From: Candidatus Devosia phytovorans
GTDB taxonomy: Bacteria > Pseudomonadota > Alphaproteobacteria > Rhizobiales > Devosiaceae
DNA length: 64,000 nucleotides
Direction of reading: 5' to 3'
NCBI GenBank assembly: GCA_029202405.1
Contig: CP119312.1
Span: 501,001-565,000, forward strand
Under the pieces are notes generated by a model. It ran no database searches, was not told where the DNA came from, and worked only from the letters and a program-made list of their open reading frames with translations. Of this stretch, positions 7,600-16,611 are shown piece by piece. The first letter of the stretch is position 1. Each line of letters starts with the position of its first letter. Both the position numbers and the translations under genes were made by a program.

Positions 7600-9129
7600 T
7601 TGAACGATTTCATTTCCCTTGGCCTGCCGAGCGTTCTCACCGATAGCCTGACGGCTGGTGGTTTTACCGCGCCGACCAAGATCCAGTCCCAGGCCATTCC
7701 AAAGCTGTTGGAAGGCAAGGACATGATGGGCATTGCCCAGACCGGTTCGGGCAAGACGGCAGCCTTCGGCCTGCCGATCCTGGCCGGTATCCTCGGCCTC
7801 ACCGGCCGTCCGCGGCCGCTGACCACGCGTGCGCTGATCCTGGCGCCAACGCGTGAACTGGCCGTGCAGATCGAGGAGAACCTGCGCAAGTTCGCCGGCT
7901 CCAAGATGAAGCTCGATACCGTGCTGCTGCTGGGCGGCGTGTCGCGCTACCATCAGGTCAAGAAGCTGGAACGCGGCGTCGACGTCACCGTCGCAACGCC
8001 CGGCCGTCTCAAGGACCTGATGGACGACGGCAAGATCAAGCTCAACGAAACCCGCTGGTTCGTGCTCGATGAAGCCGACCGCATGCTCGACATGGGCTTC
8101 ATCGCCCCGGTGCGTGCCATTGCCAAGGCCATCGGCATCAAGCGCCATACGATGATGTTCTCGGCCACCATGGCGCCCGAAGTCGCCGATCTCGCCAAGA
8201 GCCTGCTGCAGGATCCGGTGCGCGTCGATGCGTCGGTTGCCGGGTCGACCGTGGTCAAGATCGACCAGCGCGTCATCCTCTCCGGCTCCAAGGCCAAGCG
8301 CGGCGTGCTCAACGAGCTGCTGCTGAGCGAAACCGAGAAGATGGAACGCGTGATCATCTTCTCGCGCACCAAGCATGGTGCCGATCGCGTCGCCAAGAAT
8401 CTCGAGATCGACGGTCACAAGGCTGCGGCCATCCATGGCAACAAGAGCCAGAATGCCCGCCAGGCGGCGCTCAAGGGCTTTGCCACGGGCGACGTGCGCA
8501 TTCTCGTTGCCACCGATATCGCGGCGCGCGGCATCGACGTTCCGGGGATCACCCATGTGGTGAACTATGAGCTGCCCGACGATCCGGAAAACTATGTGCA
8601 CCGTATCGGCCGTACCGGTCGTAACGGCGCTTCGGGGTCGGCAATCACGCTGTGTGATGGCACCGAGCGCGGCAAGCTGCGCGATGTGGAACGCCTGATC
8701 CGCCGCACGCTGCCCTATACCGGCGACCTGCACACCGGCAATGAGACCGGCGTCGTGGAAGCTCCGCGTTCGGCCTACAAGAAGCCCAACGGCGGCCGTC
8801 CTGGTCCGCGTTCGGCCAAGAACCCGCGCAAGGAACAGGGCGATCGTCGCTCGGTTGCCGAGCGTCGTCCCTTTGCCGAATTCGCACCGGAGGCAGGCGC
8901 CAAGAGCCGGCCGCATCACCAGCCGTCCGACACGCCGCGCGCGCGTCCTGAAGGTGGCCAGCCGAGCCGCGGCGTGCGTCGCGACATGGAAACCGGCAAG
9001 CCGATGGCGGCCAAGCCGGCTGGTGCCAAGCCCGCTGCCAGCAAGCAGCGCTGGGGCAAGACGCAGAAGGACGCCGTGCGTTCGGGCGGTCGCTCCAATG
9101 CCGATCGCCAGCGCGGCCGTTCGGCATAA
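7600..9129 (+). CDS. rhlE: DEAD-box ATP-dependent RNA helicase (RhlE-like)
   Basis: A 509-residue RNA helicase that unwinds structured RNA during ribosome assembly or decay. All core motifs are present in order: Q motif (F..PTKIQSQAIP), AQTGSGKT (Walker A), PTRELA, TPGRL, VLDEADRMLDMGF (DEAD), SAT, then in domain 2 IIFSRTK, VATDIAARGIDVPG and HRIGRTGR. Residues ~395-509 form a low-complexity basic tail rich in Arg, Lys, Pro and Ala, typical of alphaproteobacterial RhlE and probably RNA binding. The start is taken as TTG at 7600, where the conserved NDFISLGLP begins; an earlier in-frame start at 7546 cannot be excluded. A strong terminator follows. Confidence 0.92.
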   Translation: MNDFISLGLPSVLTDSLTAGGFTAPTKIQSQAIPKLLEGKDMMGIAQTGSGKTAAFGLPILAGILGLTGRPRPLTTRALILAPTRELAVQIEENLRKFAGSKMKLDTVLLLGGVSRYHQVKKLERGVDVTVATPGRLKDLMDDGKIKLNETRWFVLDEADRMLDMGFIAPVRAIAKAIGIKRHTMMFSATMAPEVADLAKSLLQDPVRVDASVAGSTVVKIDQRVILSGSKAKRGVLNELLLSETEKMERVIIFSRTKHGADRVAKNLEIDGHKAAAIHGNKSQNARQAALKGFATGDVRILVATDIAARGIDVPGITHVVNYELPDDPENYVHRIGRTGRNGASGSAITLCDGTERGKLRDVERLIRRTLPYTGDLHTGNETGVVEAPRSAYKKPNGGRPGPRSAKNPRKEQGDRRSVAERRPFAEFAPEAGAKSRPHHQPSDTPRARPEGGQPSRGVRRDMETGKPMAAKPAGAKPAASKQRWGKTQKDAVRSGGRSNADRQRGRSA

Positions 9130-9158
9130 GCCAGCGTCAAGCAAATCAGTTATGAAGA

Positions 9159-9182
9159 GGGCGGCCAGTGGCCGCCCTTTTT
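9159..9182 (+). terminator. Rho-independent terminator after the helicase gene
   Basis: AGGGCGGCCA (9159-9168) pairs with TGGCCGCCCT (9170-9179), followed by a T run (CCCTTTTTG). In practice the stem would be GGGCGGC/GCCGCCC with a short loop. Confidence 0.9.
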
Positions 9183-9197
9183 GTTTGGAGCTCTTGC

Positions 9198-10091
9198 ATG
9201 ACGATAGTCGCCATCATCGGACCGGGTGCCATTGGCGGGACGCTCGCAGCCGAACTGTCGCAGGATCCGGCTCTGACCGTTCTTGTCTGTGCACGGACGC
9301 CGTTCGAAGATATCCGTCTAGAAACAGCGGATGGTTTGATCACGGCCAATCCCGAGGTGATCACGGATCCCCTTTTGGCGAAGGTGGTGGATTGGGTGCT
9401 GGTCTGCACCAAGACCTATGATGCCGACGCGACAAAGCCCTGGCTCGATCGGCTGGTAGGACCGGGGACGCGGGTGGCGATCGTGCAGAATGGCGTCGAG
9501 CAGGTTCGGCTGTTCGAGCACCTTGTGCCGGCCGAAAGGCTTCTGCCGGTGATGATCAACCTGCCGGTGACGCGCACCGCGCCGGGACGGTTCGTGCAGC
9601 ATCGCAAGGGCGTCATTGCCGTGCCGGCGGGGCAGAATGGCGCGGATTTCTGCGCGCTGTTTGCCAGGACGCATGTCGAGGCGGGGGCGCATGAAGATTT
9701 CGTCTCGCAGCTCTGGGTCAAGTTGACCGGCAACAGCCACACGATCGTGCCAACCCTGACGCTGGGGGCGACGGGACCGGCCTGGAGCGACGATCTCGAA
9801 CGCATCGTCCGCGGCGTGGTGGAGGAATGCGCGGCGGTGGGCCGGGCCGAGGGCGCGACGATCCCGCAGTCGGTGATCGATAGTGCGGTCGCGGCGTCAC
9901 GCAACATGCGTGCGGGCGCGGTATCTGGCTCGTTTCATGCCGACCGGCTGGCCGGCAACCGGATGGAAGTGGATGCGCGCAACGGCGTCATCGTGCGGCT
10001 GGGCGAAAAGCATGGCATTCCGACGCCGATGAACCGGGTGCTGGTCACCCTGCTCATGGCGTCGGGCACGCCGTGGATCGAGAGCCGCTAG
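9198..10091 (+). CDS. Ketopantoate reductase-family oxidoreductase (PanE/ApbA-like)
   Basis: A 297-residue NADPH-dependent reductase of the 2-dehydropantoate 2-reductase family. The Rossmann start AIIGPGAIGGTLAAEL is followed by CTKTYDADA, QNGVEQV and the catalytic lysine region LWVKLTGN, and by the substrate-binding FHADRLAGNRMEVDARNG at about residue 250. PanE makes pantoate for coenzyme A. Because the WVKLTGN motif replaces the commoner W-R-K-L-x-x-N and the gene is isolated, a related 2-oxoacid reductase role is possible. The ATG at 9198 follows the helicase terminator closely. The stop shares the four bases CTAG with the converging dioxygenase gene. Confidence 0.82.
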   Translation: MTIVAIIGPGAIGGTLAAELSQDPALTVLVCARTPFEDIRLETADGLITANPEVITDPLLAKVVDWVLVCTKTYDADATKPWLDRLVGPGTRVAIVQNGVEQVRLFEHLVPAERLLPVMINLPVTRTAPGRFVQHRKGVIAVPAGQNGADFCALFARTHVEAGAHEDFVSQLWVKLTGNSHTIVPTLTLGATGPAWSDDLERIVRGVVEECAAVGRAEGATIPQSVIDSAVAASRNMRAGAVSGSFHADRLAGNRMEVDARNGVIVRLGEKHGIPTPMNRVLVTLLMASGTPWIESR

Positions 10092-10954
10092 AGGCCGGTG
10101 ACCGGCGGGGTCATGGTGCTGCGATCGGCCATGCCGGTCGGGCCGCCAATGGGGCCGCCCTGACCGCCATCCGGGGGAGGTCCACCGGCTGGCGGTTCGC
10201 CACCGGGCGCGCCCATGGCGGAGCCGAGGCCCGACTGCGCATTGGGATCGACGCCGACGATCATGGCGACGAGATACTCTTCCTCCAGCTCCTTGATGAA
10301 GGCGAAGGCGGCGCGGGTCGACTGGGCAGCGATGCTGTCATTGGCATTGAGCGTGTCGCGGGTGGCGGTGCGGTCGTTGTAGGGCGCGACATTGAGATAG
10401 ATATATTCGCTCAGGGCGTCAGGGAAAAAGATCTGGCCGGTGAGGATATTGCTCTCATCAAGGAAGATCTTGAAGTGCGCATGCGTGGTGCGGCCGCGAT
10501 ACCAGCTGGGGTAGATGGTTTCGAATTCGACGATGCCGTTGTCGTCGGCGAACTGGGTGCCGCGCATGAAGGTCTCGCCTGTCGTATCGACCGAGCGGTC
10601 ATCGCCCTGGCCGGCATAGCCGGAATAGACGCCGGTGGCGTCGCAATGCCAGAGGTCGACCCGGGCGCCGGGCAGCGGGACGCAGGCGGCGTCGACCACC
10701 TGAAGCCGCACCCGCGTCGGAATGCCGGGGCGACCTTCGGTGATATCGACGCGCTCCATGGCGGGATCGAAATAATAGGGCCCTTCGGTGACTTCGGGGA
10801 TGATGGCGCAGATATCGGCGCCCGACAGCAGGGCCGCGGTCTGCGTGACGCTGGCACCGACCTCCTGGGCGAAGGCCTGCTGGGTCATCAGCAATCCGCC
10901 TGACGCGGTGACAGCGACAGCCCTGAAGGCGTCGCGGCGGTTCATCCTGGTCAT
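10088..10954 (-). CDS. Exported intradiol ring-cleavage dioxygenase-like protein
   Basis: A 288-residue protein of the protocatechuate/catechol 1,2-dioxygenase fold. The N-terminus NRRDAFR plus a hydrophobic stretch ending AFAQ is a probable Tat signal. The mature part has EVTEGPYYFDP, the beta-sandwich DLWHCDATGVYSGY, and the iron-ligand block YPSWYRGRTTHAHFK (Tyr, His, His), with the other Tyr in VYSGY. The last ~45 residues are a Gly/Pro-rich tail that looks disordered. Family members of this type, found in bacteria and fungi, are secreted and little characterised. The ATG at 10954 has an AAGGGG site upstream. No other aromatic-degradation gene is nearby. Confidence 0.85.
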   Translation of the reverse strand: MTRMNRRDAFRAVAVTASGGLLMTQQAFAQEVGASVTQTAALLSGADICAIIPEVTEGPYYFDPAMERVDITEGRPGIPTRVRLQVVDAACVPLPGARVDLWHCDATGVYSGYAGQGDDRSVDTTGETFMRGTQFADDNGIVEFETIYPSWYRGRTTHAHFKIFLDESNILTGQIFFPDALSEYIYLNVAPYNDRTATRDTLNANDSIAAQSTRAAFAFIKELEEEYLVAMIVGVDPNAQSGLGSAMGAPGGEPPAGGPPPDGGQGGPIGGPTGMADRSTMTPPVTGL

Positions 10955-11054
10955 CTCATTCCCCTTACACATGGCTTGCTGCCAGTGTGATAACGCCCGG
11001 CGCGCGGAAAAGGGCGTTACAAGGGGGAGAGGTGGGTGACCATTTGGTAAGGCG

Positions 11055-12470
11055 TCAGGCGACCGAGGCGAGATAGAGGATGTCGCGGGTCGAGGAGCCA
11101 TCCCTGGCGGTAGCGGGCGCCAGCCGGTCGAGGAAGCTCTTGCTCCAATTGTCGACGCTATGCTTTTGCGAAGCGGCCATCAGGGTTTGCCAGCGGCGCT
11201 TGCGCTCGTCGAGATCCATGTCGAGCGCCATGCGCAGCGCCTCGGCGGTCTCGTCGGTATCGAAGGGATTGACGAGGATGGCGTCCTCGAAGATTTCCGC
11301 CGCGCCGGCGAAGCGCGAGAGGATCAATACGCCCGGGTTTTCCGGGTTCTGCGCGCCGACATATTCGTGGGCGACAAGGTTCATGCCGTCGCGCAACGGC
11401 GTGACCAGGCCGACGCGGGCGAGGCGATAGAGACCGGCCAGGCTGGGCTGGCCATATGCGCGCTTTACATAGGTCAGCGGCGCCCAGTCGGGCTCGGCAA
11501 AGCGGCCCATGACGCGGCCGACCATGGCGTCGAGCGTGTCGCTGGTTTCCTGATATTCCTTGATCGTGTCGCGCGAGGGCGGCGCCACCTGCAACATATG
11601 GGTGAGGCGGCGGAAGCGGGAATTGTTGGCGAGAAGCTTTTCATAGGCTTCGACGCGCTGCGGCAGGCCCTTGGAATAATCGAGCCGATCGACGCCCAAG
11701 ATCAACTGCTGCTCGCCCATGGCGCGTTCCATGCGCTTGATCATCTTGACCGCGGCGGGGCTGGTCGAGAGCTTGGCAAAGGCATCGGGGTCCGAGCCGA
11801 TGGGGAAGGCGGCGACCTCGGTGCGGTTGAAGTCGACCGACTTGAGCGGCGAGCCGGAGAGCGTCGATGGTGCCTGATGCTCCGCGAATTCGGTGAAGGC
11901 TGCGACGTCGCGATTGGCCTGCATGCCGACCAGATCATAGCGCGAGAGGTCGCGCATCAATTCCTGATGGTGCGGGACGGCATAGAGCGCGTCGGTCGTG
12001 GGGAAGGGGATGTGCAGGTAAAAGCCGATGCGATTGCGCACGCCGAGGTTGCGCAATTCGCTGGCCAGCGGGATCAGATGATAGTCATGCACCCAGATGA
12101 CGTCGTCGGGCTTGAGATGGGGCAGCAGCGCGCGGGCGAACTGGACGTTGACCCGACGATAGCCCTCGTACCAATGCGCTTCGATGGTTGCGAGATCGAG
12201 GCGCAGGTGAAAGCTGGGCCAGAGAATGGAATTGGAAAAGCCGGCGTAATAGGCGTGGTGATCTTCGCGGTTCAGGTCGATCTGGGCGACGGTCAGGCCG
12301 TCGATATCCTCGAAACGCGCGTCGGGCGAGGGTGTGTCGACCAGCTTGCCGGACCAGCCGAACCAGAAGCCTTCACGCTCAGCCAGCGTCTTGCGCAGGG
12401 CGACAGCAAGTCCACCCGCCGCCGGACCCTTGCCCGGCGTGCGGTTGGACACAACGATAATTCTACTCAT
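11055..12470 (-). CDS. otsA: Trehalose-6-phosphate synthase
   Basis: A 471-residue GT20 glycosyltransferase that joins glucose from UDP-glucose to glucose-6-phosphate. The N-terminus IIVVSNRTP..GGLAVALR carries the phosphate-binding loop, FWFGWSG and WPSFHLR follow, then WVHDYHLIPLASELR, FYLHIPFP, and in the second domain GVDRLDYSKGLPQR and LRDGMNLVAHEYV. The length is that of bacterial OtsA. It lies 22 bp downstream of otsB and is almost certainly co-transcribed with it. Trehalose made by the pair protects against osmotic and desiccation stress. Confidence 0.96.
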   Translation of the reverse strand: MSRIIVVSNRTPGKGPAAGGLAVALRKTLAEREGFWFGWSGKLVDTPSPDARFEDIDGLTVAQIDLNREDHHAYYAGFSNSILWPSFHLRLDLATIEAHWYEGYRRVNVQFARALLPHLKPDDVIWVHDYHLIPLASELRNLGVRNRIGFYLHIPFPTTDALYAVPHHQELMRDLSRYDLVGMQANRDVAAFTEFAEHQAPSTLSGSPLKSVDFNRTEVAAFPIGSDPDAFAKLSTSPAAVKMIKRMERAMGEQQLILGVDRLDYSKGLPQRVEAYEKLLANNSRFRRLTHMLQVAPPSRDTIKEYQETSDTLDAMVGRVMGRFAEPDWAPLTYVKRAYGQPSLAGLYRLARVGLVTPLRDGMNLVAHEYVGAQNPENPGVLILSRFAGAAEIFEDAILVNPFDTDETAEALRMALDMDLDERKRRWQTLMAASQKHSVDNWSKSFLDRLAPATARDGSSTRDILYLASVA

Positions 12471-12492
12471 AAACGCCCCCGCGTCGTTAGTT

Positions 12493-13266
<774 letters not shown>

Positions 13267-13447
13267 TGCTGGGCCTTCCGGGATTGGGAGTCAGGTCAGC
13301 AACGTCTCAAAACGTGTTTGGTTCGCTGTCACATGGCTGGCATGCGGCGCGGGCTATTCTTAACGAAGTCTGAATGCAGCATTGGTCACGGGCCGCATTC
13401 GATGCCAAGAGAGAAAGCCGCCACCGTCCATGTCCGGATTGAACAGC

Positions 13448-13567
13448 ATGTCCAAGCTCGCATCGGCCCTGATTCTCGCGCTGTTTGTCAGCCTGCTGAC
13501 CTTTGCGGCGTCGTTTGCCGAGGTGCCTCGCAGCGAGTTTGCACCTGCGATCACCGAGGCCCGCTAG
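13448..13567 (+). CDS. Possible small secreted or membrane peptide
   Basis: A 39-residue open frame with a positively charged start, a hydrophobic stretch of about 20 residues (SALILALFVSLLTFAASF) and a short polar tail. It looks like a signal peptide or single membrane anchor. A slightly longer start at 13430 is possible. The ribosome site is weak, and its stop codon overlaps the converging deaminase gene by four bases. The function is unknown, and it may not be expressed. Confidence 0.35.
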   Translation: MSKLASALILALFVSLLTFAASFAEVPRSEFAPAITEAR

Positions 13568-14187
13568 GCCAGCGGAATACCCCTGTTGCCCTTGTCGCTC
13601 TGATAGGCGTCCGACAGATCGGCATAGAGCGCATTGAGATCATCGAAGCGGGCGAGCAGGGTTTCCTTGTGACTCCGATCGAGCGCCGCGATCATCTGCG
13701 CCAGGTTATGGCTGGTCCAATACTGATTGCGCCGGTTGTAGAGCGGGCGATCCTCGGGGACGTAGTCGCGATCCGGATCGGGCACCGCATAAACGGATTT
13801 GAGGATCTGGATGTCATAGGGAATAGCGAAGCTGTCGCGGCTGTCCTGGTGGCTGAAGAGATAATAGAAATTGTCGAAGCCGGTCCAGGTGATGCCCGAG
13901 AGGCAGAGCGAGCAGGGTTCGTGGGTGGCGAGAAAGATGCAGTCTTTCGTCGCCGGGCGCTGATCTGCCGGAATTTCGAAGAAGCGCTTGATGGCATGCA
14001 TTTCGCCGTGCCAGAGCGGGTTTTCGATCTCGTTATTGGTCTCGGCGACCAAGACCGACAGGTCCGCTTTGCGCAGGATGGCGGCGCCGAACAGCTTGTT
14101 GCCCCGCGCCACGCCCTGCCTGGTCACCGGGGCAATATCCTGTTCGATGACGTCGAGCAGGCGGGAGATCAGGTCAGCATTGTCCAT
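13564..14187 (-). CDS. Nucleoside/nucleobase deaminase (CDA superfamily) in the ureide operon
   Basis: A 207-residue zinc deaminase. The catalytic motifs are WHGEMHAIK (His ligand and proton-shuttle Glu, about residue 80) and ATHEPCSLC (two Cys ligands in PCxxC form). The core is about 130 residues; an extra C-terminal part (about residues 140-207) with NRRNQYWTSHNLAQMI is unusual for simple tRNA or guanine deaminases. It is third in a minus-strand operon after AllE and AllA, with a 3-bp gap to allA. This suggests action on a purine or ureide intermediate. A separate, unrelated amidohydrolase-type guanine deaminase is present at 29310, so plain guanine deamination would be redundant. The substrate is unknown. 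Confidence 0.85.
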   Translation of the reverse strand: MDNADLISRLLDVIEQDIAPVTRQGVARGNKLFGAAILRKADLSVLVAETNNEIENPLWHGEMHAIKRFFEIPADQRPATKDCIFLATHEPCSLCLSGITWTGFDNFYYLFSHQDSRDSFAIPYDIQILKSVYAVPDPDRDYVPEDRPLYNRRNQYWTSHNLAQMIAALDRSHKETLLARFDDLNALYADLSDAYQSDKGNRGIPLA

Positions 14188-14190
14188 GGG

Positions 14191-14679
14191 TCAGCCGTTG
14201 ATGGTGATGGGCGTGGTGAAGTGATGTTCCTGCAGGTTATTGCCGTCGCCGCCGCGGTCGACGACGAGGAAATCGGACTCGGCTTCAAGCGGGGTCAGCA
14301 CGCCATGCCAGGTGTTCATCGCGATATTGACGCCCTGGCCCGGTGAAGGACGGAAGGCGCGGAGTTTGGTCGGCGTGCCGTTGCCATCCTCGGCAACGAT
14401 AACCAGCCAGGGATTGGCTGACAGCGGATAGAAGGCCTGGCTGCCCAGCGGATGGCGCTCCACCAGCGTCAAGGCCAGAGGCAAGGTATAGGGCTGGCCG
14501 CGAAACAGCGAGATCATCGGGCGGGCATTGTCGCCGCCCAGTTCGATTGTTGCCAGATCATGATAGCGCTCGGTCATGCCGGCATTGATCGGATAGTGAT
14601 GCGCGCCGGCCATTTCCACGACCTGGCCAAAGGGCGCGAAAGCCTCGGCGGTGAGCGGTTCGATGGTGATCGTGTCCAT
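14191..14679 (-). CDS. allA: Ureidoglycolate lyase
   Basis: A 162-residue cytoplasmic enzyme that splits ureidoglycolate to glyoxylate and urea. The sequence starts with TITIEPLTAEAFAPFGQVVE, typical of AllA, and has SLFRGQP, VERHPLGSQAFYPL, WLVIVAED and NTWHGVLTPL, the conserved cupin-like core with the His used for metal or substrate binding. The ATG at 14679 is chosen from this family start; it begins two bases after the AllE stop, so the genes are coupled. It supplies the glyoxylate that malate synthase G (30661) can use. Confidence 0.93.
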   Translation of the reverse strand: MDTITIEPLTAEAFAPFGQVVEMAGAHHYPINAGMTERYHDLATIELGGDNARPMISLFRGQPYTLPLALTLVERHPLGSQAFYPLSANPWLVIVAEDGNGTPTKLRAFRPSPGQGVNIAMNTWHGVLTPLEAESDFLVVDRGGDGNNLQEHHFTTPITING

Positions 14680-14681
14680 GG

Positions 14682-15500
14682 TCAGAACGGCAGTTTCGCG
14701 TGGCGGTTGACGTCCTTGTAGAGCAGATAGCGGAAGCGCTCGGGACCGGCGTAGCAGGCCTGCGGGCAAAAGGCGCGCAGCCACATGAAGTCGCCCGCCT
14801 CTACTTCCACCCAGTCGCGATTGAGCCGGTAGACCGCCTTGCCTTCGAGCACGTAGAGGCCGTGCTCCATGACATGGGTTTCCTCGAAGGGAATGGTGGC
14901 GCCGGGCTCGAGGGTGACGATGTTGACATGCATGTCATGGCGCAGGTCTGTCGGATCAACGAAGCGCGTGGTGCCCCAGGTGCTGTTGGTGCCGGGCATC
15001 CAGATGATATTCTCATCTTGCTCGTTGGCGACGAAGGCCTCCGGCACTTTGATGCCATCCACAACCTCATAGCGCTTGCGCACCCAGTGGAAGCGGGTCG
15101 GCGCAGTACTCTTGTTGACCAGCGACCATTTGGTGCCTGGCGGCAGGAAGGCGTAGCCGCCGGTTTTTAGCAGATGGGTCTTGCCGTCCACGGTGAGGCT
15201 GGCCTGACCCTCGACCACAAAGAGCACGCCTTCGGCTTCCGGATTGGGCTCGGGCTGGGTGCTGCCGCCACCGGGCATGACTTCCACCACATATTGGCTG
15301 AAGGTCTCGGCAAAGCCGCTCAAGGGGCGGGCAATGATCCAGGCGCGGGTTTCACTCCAGTGCGGCAGGTAGGAGGTGACGATGTCGCGCATCACGCCGC
15401 GGGGCAGGAAGGCATAGGCCTCGGTAAAGACCGCGCGCTGGGTGTGCAGCGCCATCTGGGGCGGCAGGCCGGCGACGGGGGAGGCATAGGTGGTGGTCAT
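14682..15500 (-). CDS. allE: (S)-ureidoglycine aminohydrolase
   Basis: A 272-residue bicupin that converts ureidoglycine to ureidoglycolate and ammonia. The first cupin spans about residues 45-135 (VEMLR-type core, GGYAFLPPGTKW) and the second about 170-262 (HDMHVNIVTLEPGATIPFEETHVMEHGLYVLEGKAVY), where His, Glu, His and a distal residue form the Mn site. The ending FCPQACYAGPERFRYLLYKDVNRH matches the family well. The start at ATG 15500 fits the family start TTYASP..GLPPQ. It is the first gene of an allE-allA-deaminase operon on the minus strand. Confidence 0.93.
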   Translation of the reverse strand: MTTTYASPVAGLPPQMALHTQRAVFTEAYAFLPRGVMRDIVTSYLPHWSETRAWIIARPLSGFAETFSQYVVEVMPGGGSTQPEPNPEAEGVLFVVEGQASLTVDGKTHLLKTGGYAFLPPGTKWSLVNKSTAPTRFHWVRKRYEVVDGIKVPEAFVANEQDENIIWMPGTNSTWGTTRFVDPTDLRHDMHVNIVTLEPGATIPFEETHVMEHGLYVLEGKAVYRLNRDWVEVEAGDFMWLRAFCPQACYAGPERFRYLLYKDVNRHAKLPF

Positions 15501-15560
15501 GGATCGCGTCTCGTCAGGTTCGACGCACAGTAGAACCAAGATTGCACCAAGGCCAAGGCG

Positions 15561-15896
15561 CTACGTCAGCTTTTCCGTCTCGACCAGCCTGTTGAGCTTG
15601 CTCAGCATGGACACGGCATAGGTCGCATAGGGACCGATCCAGCGTTCGTGGATGGCGTGGATGGGCAGGGCGTCGAGGTGGTTCCAGCGCTCGCGGCCAC
15701 GCTTTTCGGCGATGACCAGGCCAGCTTCTTCCAGGACCTTGAGATGCTGCATGACGGTGCAGCGATCGATCTCGGGCAGCAGGTCACAGAGCATGCCGGT
15801 GGTGCGCGGTTCGGCCTTCAGCAGATCGCAGATCTGGCGCCGCGTGCGGTGGCTCAGGGCCTTGAAGATCAGGTCGTTTTCGTCGTCGGTTGACAT
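15561..15896 (-). CDS. ArsR family transcriptional regulator
   Basis: A 111-residue winged-helix protein. The motif FKALSHRTRRQICDLL is the classic ArsR start, followed by the recognition helix RCTVMQHLKVLEEAGLVIAEKRGRERWNHLD. No metal-binding cysteine pair of the ELCVCDL type is present, so it is not an arsenic or metal sensor of the classical kind. This subgroup usually pairs with an SRPBCC gene. Here it is divergent from one, with a palindrome at its own start codon. Confidence 0.9.
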   Translation of the reverse strand: MSTDDENDLIFKALSHRTRRQICDLLKAEPRTTGMLCDLLPEIDRCTVMQHLKVLEEAGLVIAEKRGRERWNHLDALPIHAIHERWIGPYATYAVSMLSKLNRLVETEKLT

Positions 15897-15912
15897 GTTA
15901 TATTTTTATAAC
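15897..15912. promoter_or_regulatory. Palindromic operator, ArsR/SRPBCC divergent promoter
   Basis: GTTATA and TATAAC are separated by TTTT, directly against the ArsR start codon. This AT-rich palindrome stands out in high-GC DNA and fits an ArsR-family site for self repression and control of the SRPBCC gene. Confidence 0.6.
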
Positions 15913-15946
15913 CTATCGTATCGTCAGTCAAGCGAGGAGCAGGACG

Positions 15947-16405
15947 ATGACATATGAATTTACGGTCGGTGGGCGGATATCCAAGCCTGTGCACGAGGTC
16001 TTCGAGGCGGTGGCCGATCCCAAGCAGTTGAGCGGCTATTTCACCACGGGCGGCGCCAAGGGGCGGTTGGAGACCGGCGCGACAGTGACCTGGGATTTTC
16101 ATGATTTTCCGGGCGCTTTCCCGGTGCATGTGGTTGAGGTCGAACAGGACAAGAAGATCGTGCTGCGCTGGGGCGCTGCGCCCGATGACGATCCGGCAGG
16201 CGCCTATGAAACCACCGTCACGATGAATTTCGAGCCGCTGGAGGACGGGCGCACGCGCGTCTCCATCCACGAGACAGGGTTCCGCGAGACTGCGGCCGGG
16301 CAGAAGGCATCCTATGGCAATTGCGAAGGCTGGACCGGCATGCTTTGCGCGATGAAGGTCTATCTCGAGCGCGGCTTCAATTTCCGCATCGGGTTCTACA
16401 AGTAG
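15947..16405 (+). CDS. SRPBCC family protein (AHSA1-like)
   Basis: A 152-residue START/Bet v1-like ligand-binding fold. The opening FTVGGRISKPVHEVFEAVADPKQLSGYF, followed by TGATVTWDFHDF and the late GWTGMLCAMKVYLERGFNF, matches the activator of Hsp90 ATPase homolog 1-like family. It is divergent from an ArsR regulator; in this common arrangement the regulator controls the SRPBCC gene. GAGGAG sits upstream of the ATG at 15947. The ligand is unknown. Confidence 0.88.
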   Translation: MTYEFTVGGRISKPVHEVFEAVADPKQLSGYFTTGGAKGRLETGATVTWDFHDFPGAFPVHVVEVEQDKKIVLRWGAAPDDDPAGAYETTVTMNFEPLEDGRTRVSIHETGFRETAAGQKASYGNCEGWTGMLCAMKVYLERGFNFRIGFYK

Positions 16406-16414
16406 GGTTGGCGG

Positions 16415-16599
16415 CACGCCCTCGTGGTTCGAGGCTCGCAAGGGCTCGCACCTCACCATGAGGGCTACTGCTAGCTTGGTGCACCAGCAGCCCTCATGGT
16501 GAGGCGGGAGCGAAGCCATGAGGGCTACTGCTAGCTTGGTGCACCAGCAGCCCTCATGGTGAGGCGGGAGCGAAGCGACCCTCGAACCACGAGGGCGTG
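16415..16599. repeat. BIME-like composite palindrome, copy 1
   Basis: The outer arms CACGCCCTCGTGGTTCGAGG (16415-16434) and its exact complement (16580-16599) are 20-bp perfect. Inner arms CCTCACCATGAGGGCT (16451-16466) and AGCCCTCATGGTGAGG (16489-16504) are 16-bp perfect. Each half is itself an imperfect palindrome (CTCGTGGTTCGAG... CTCACCATGAG), so the whole is two REP units in opposite orientation. Other copies lie at 32828, 40344 and 50465. This copy has an extra internal 60-bp duplication. Confidence 0.9.
16457..16576. repeat. Exact 60-bp tandem duplication inside BIME copy 1
   Basis: Positions 16457-16516 and 16517-16576 are identical, each holding the spacer and the right-hand REP arm. 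The other three copies have only one such unit. The duplication is recent or kept identical by conversion. Confidence 0.95.
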
Positions 16600-16611
16600 G
16601 CACAGTGTCTG

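Noticed and set aside
16457..16576. Possible CRISPR-like array
   Set aside because: Only two units, directly adjacent with no unique spacers, and internally palindromic in the style of REP elements; no cas genes.
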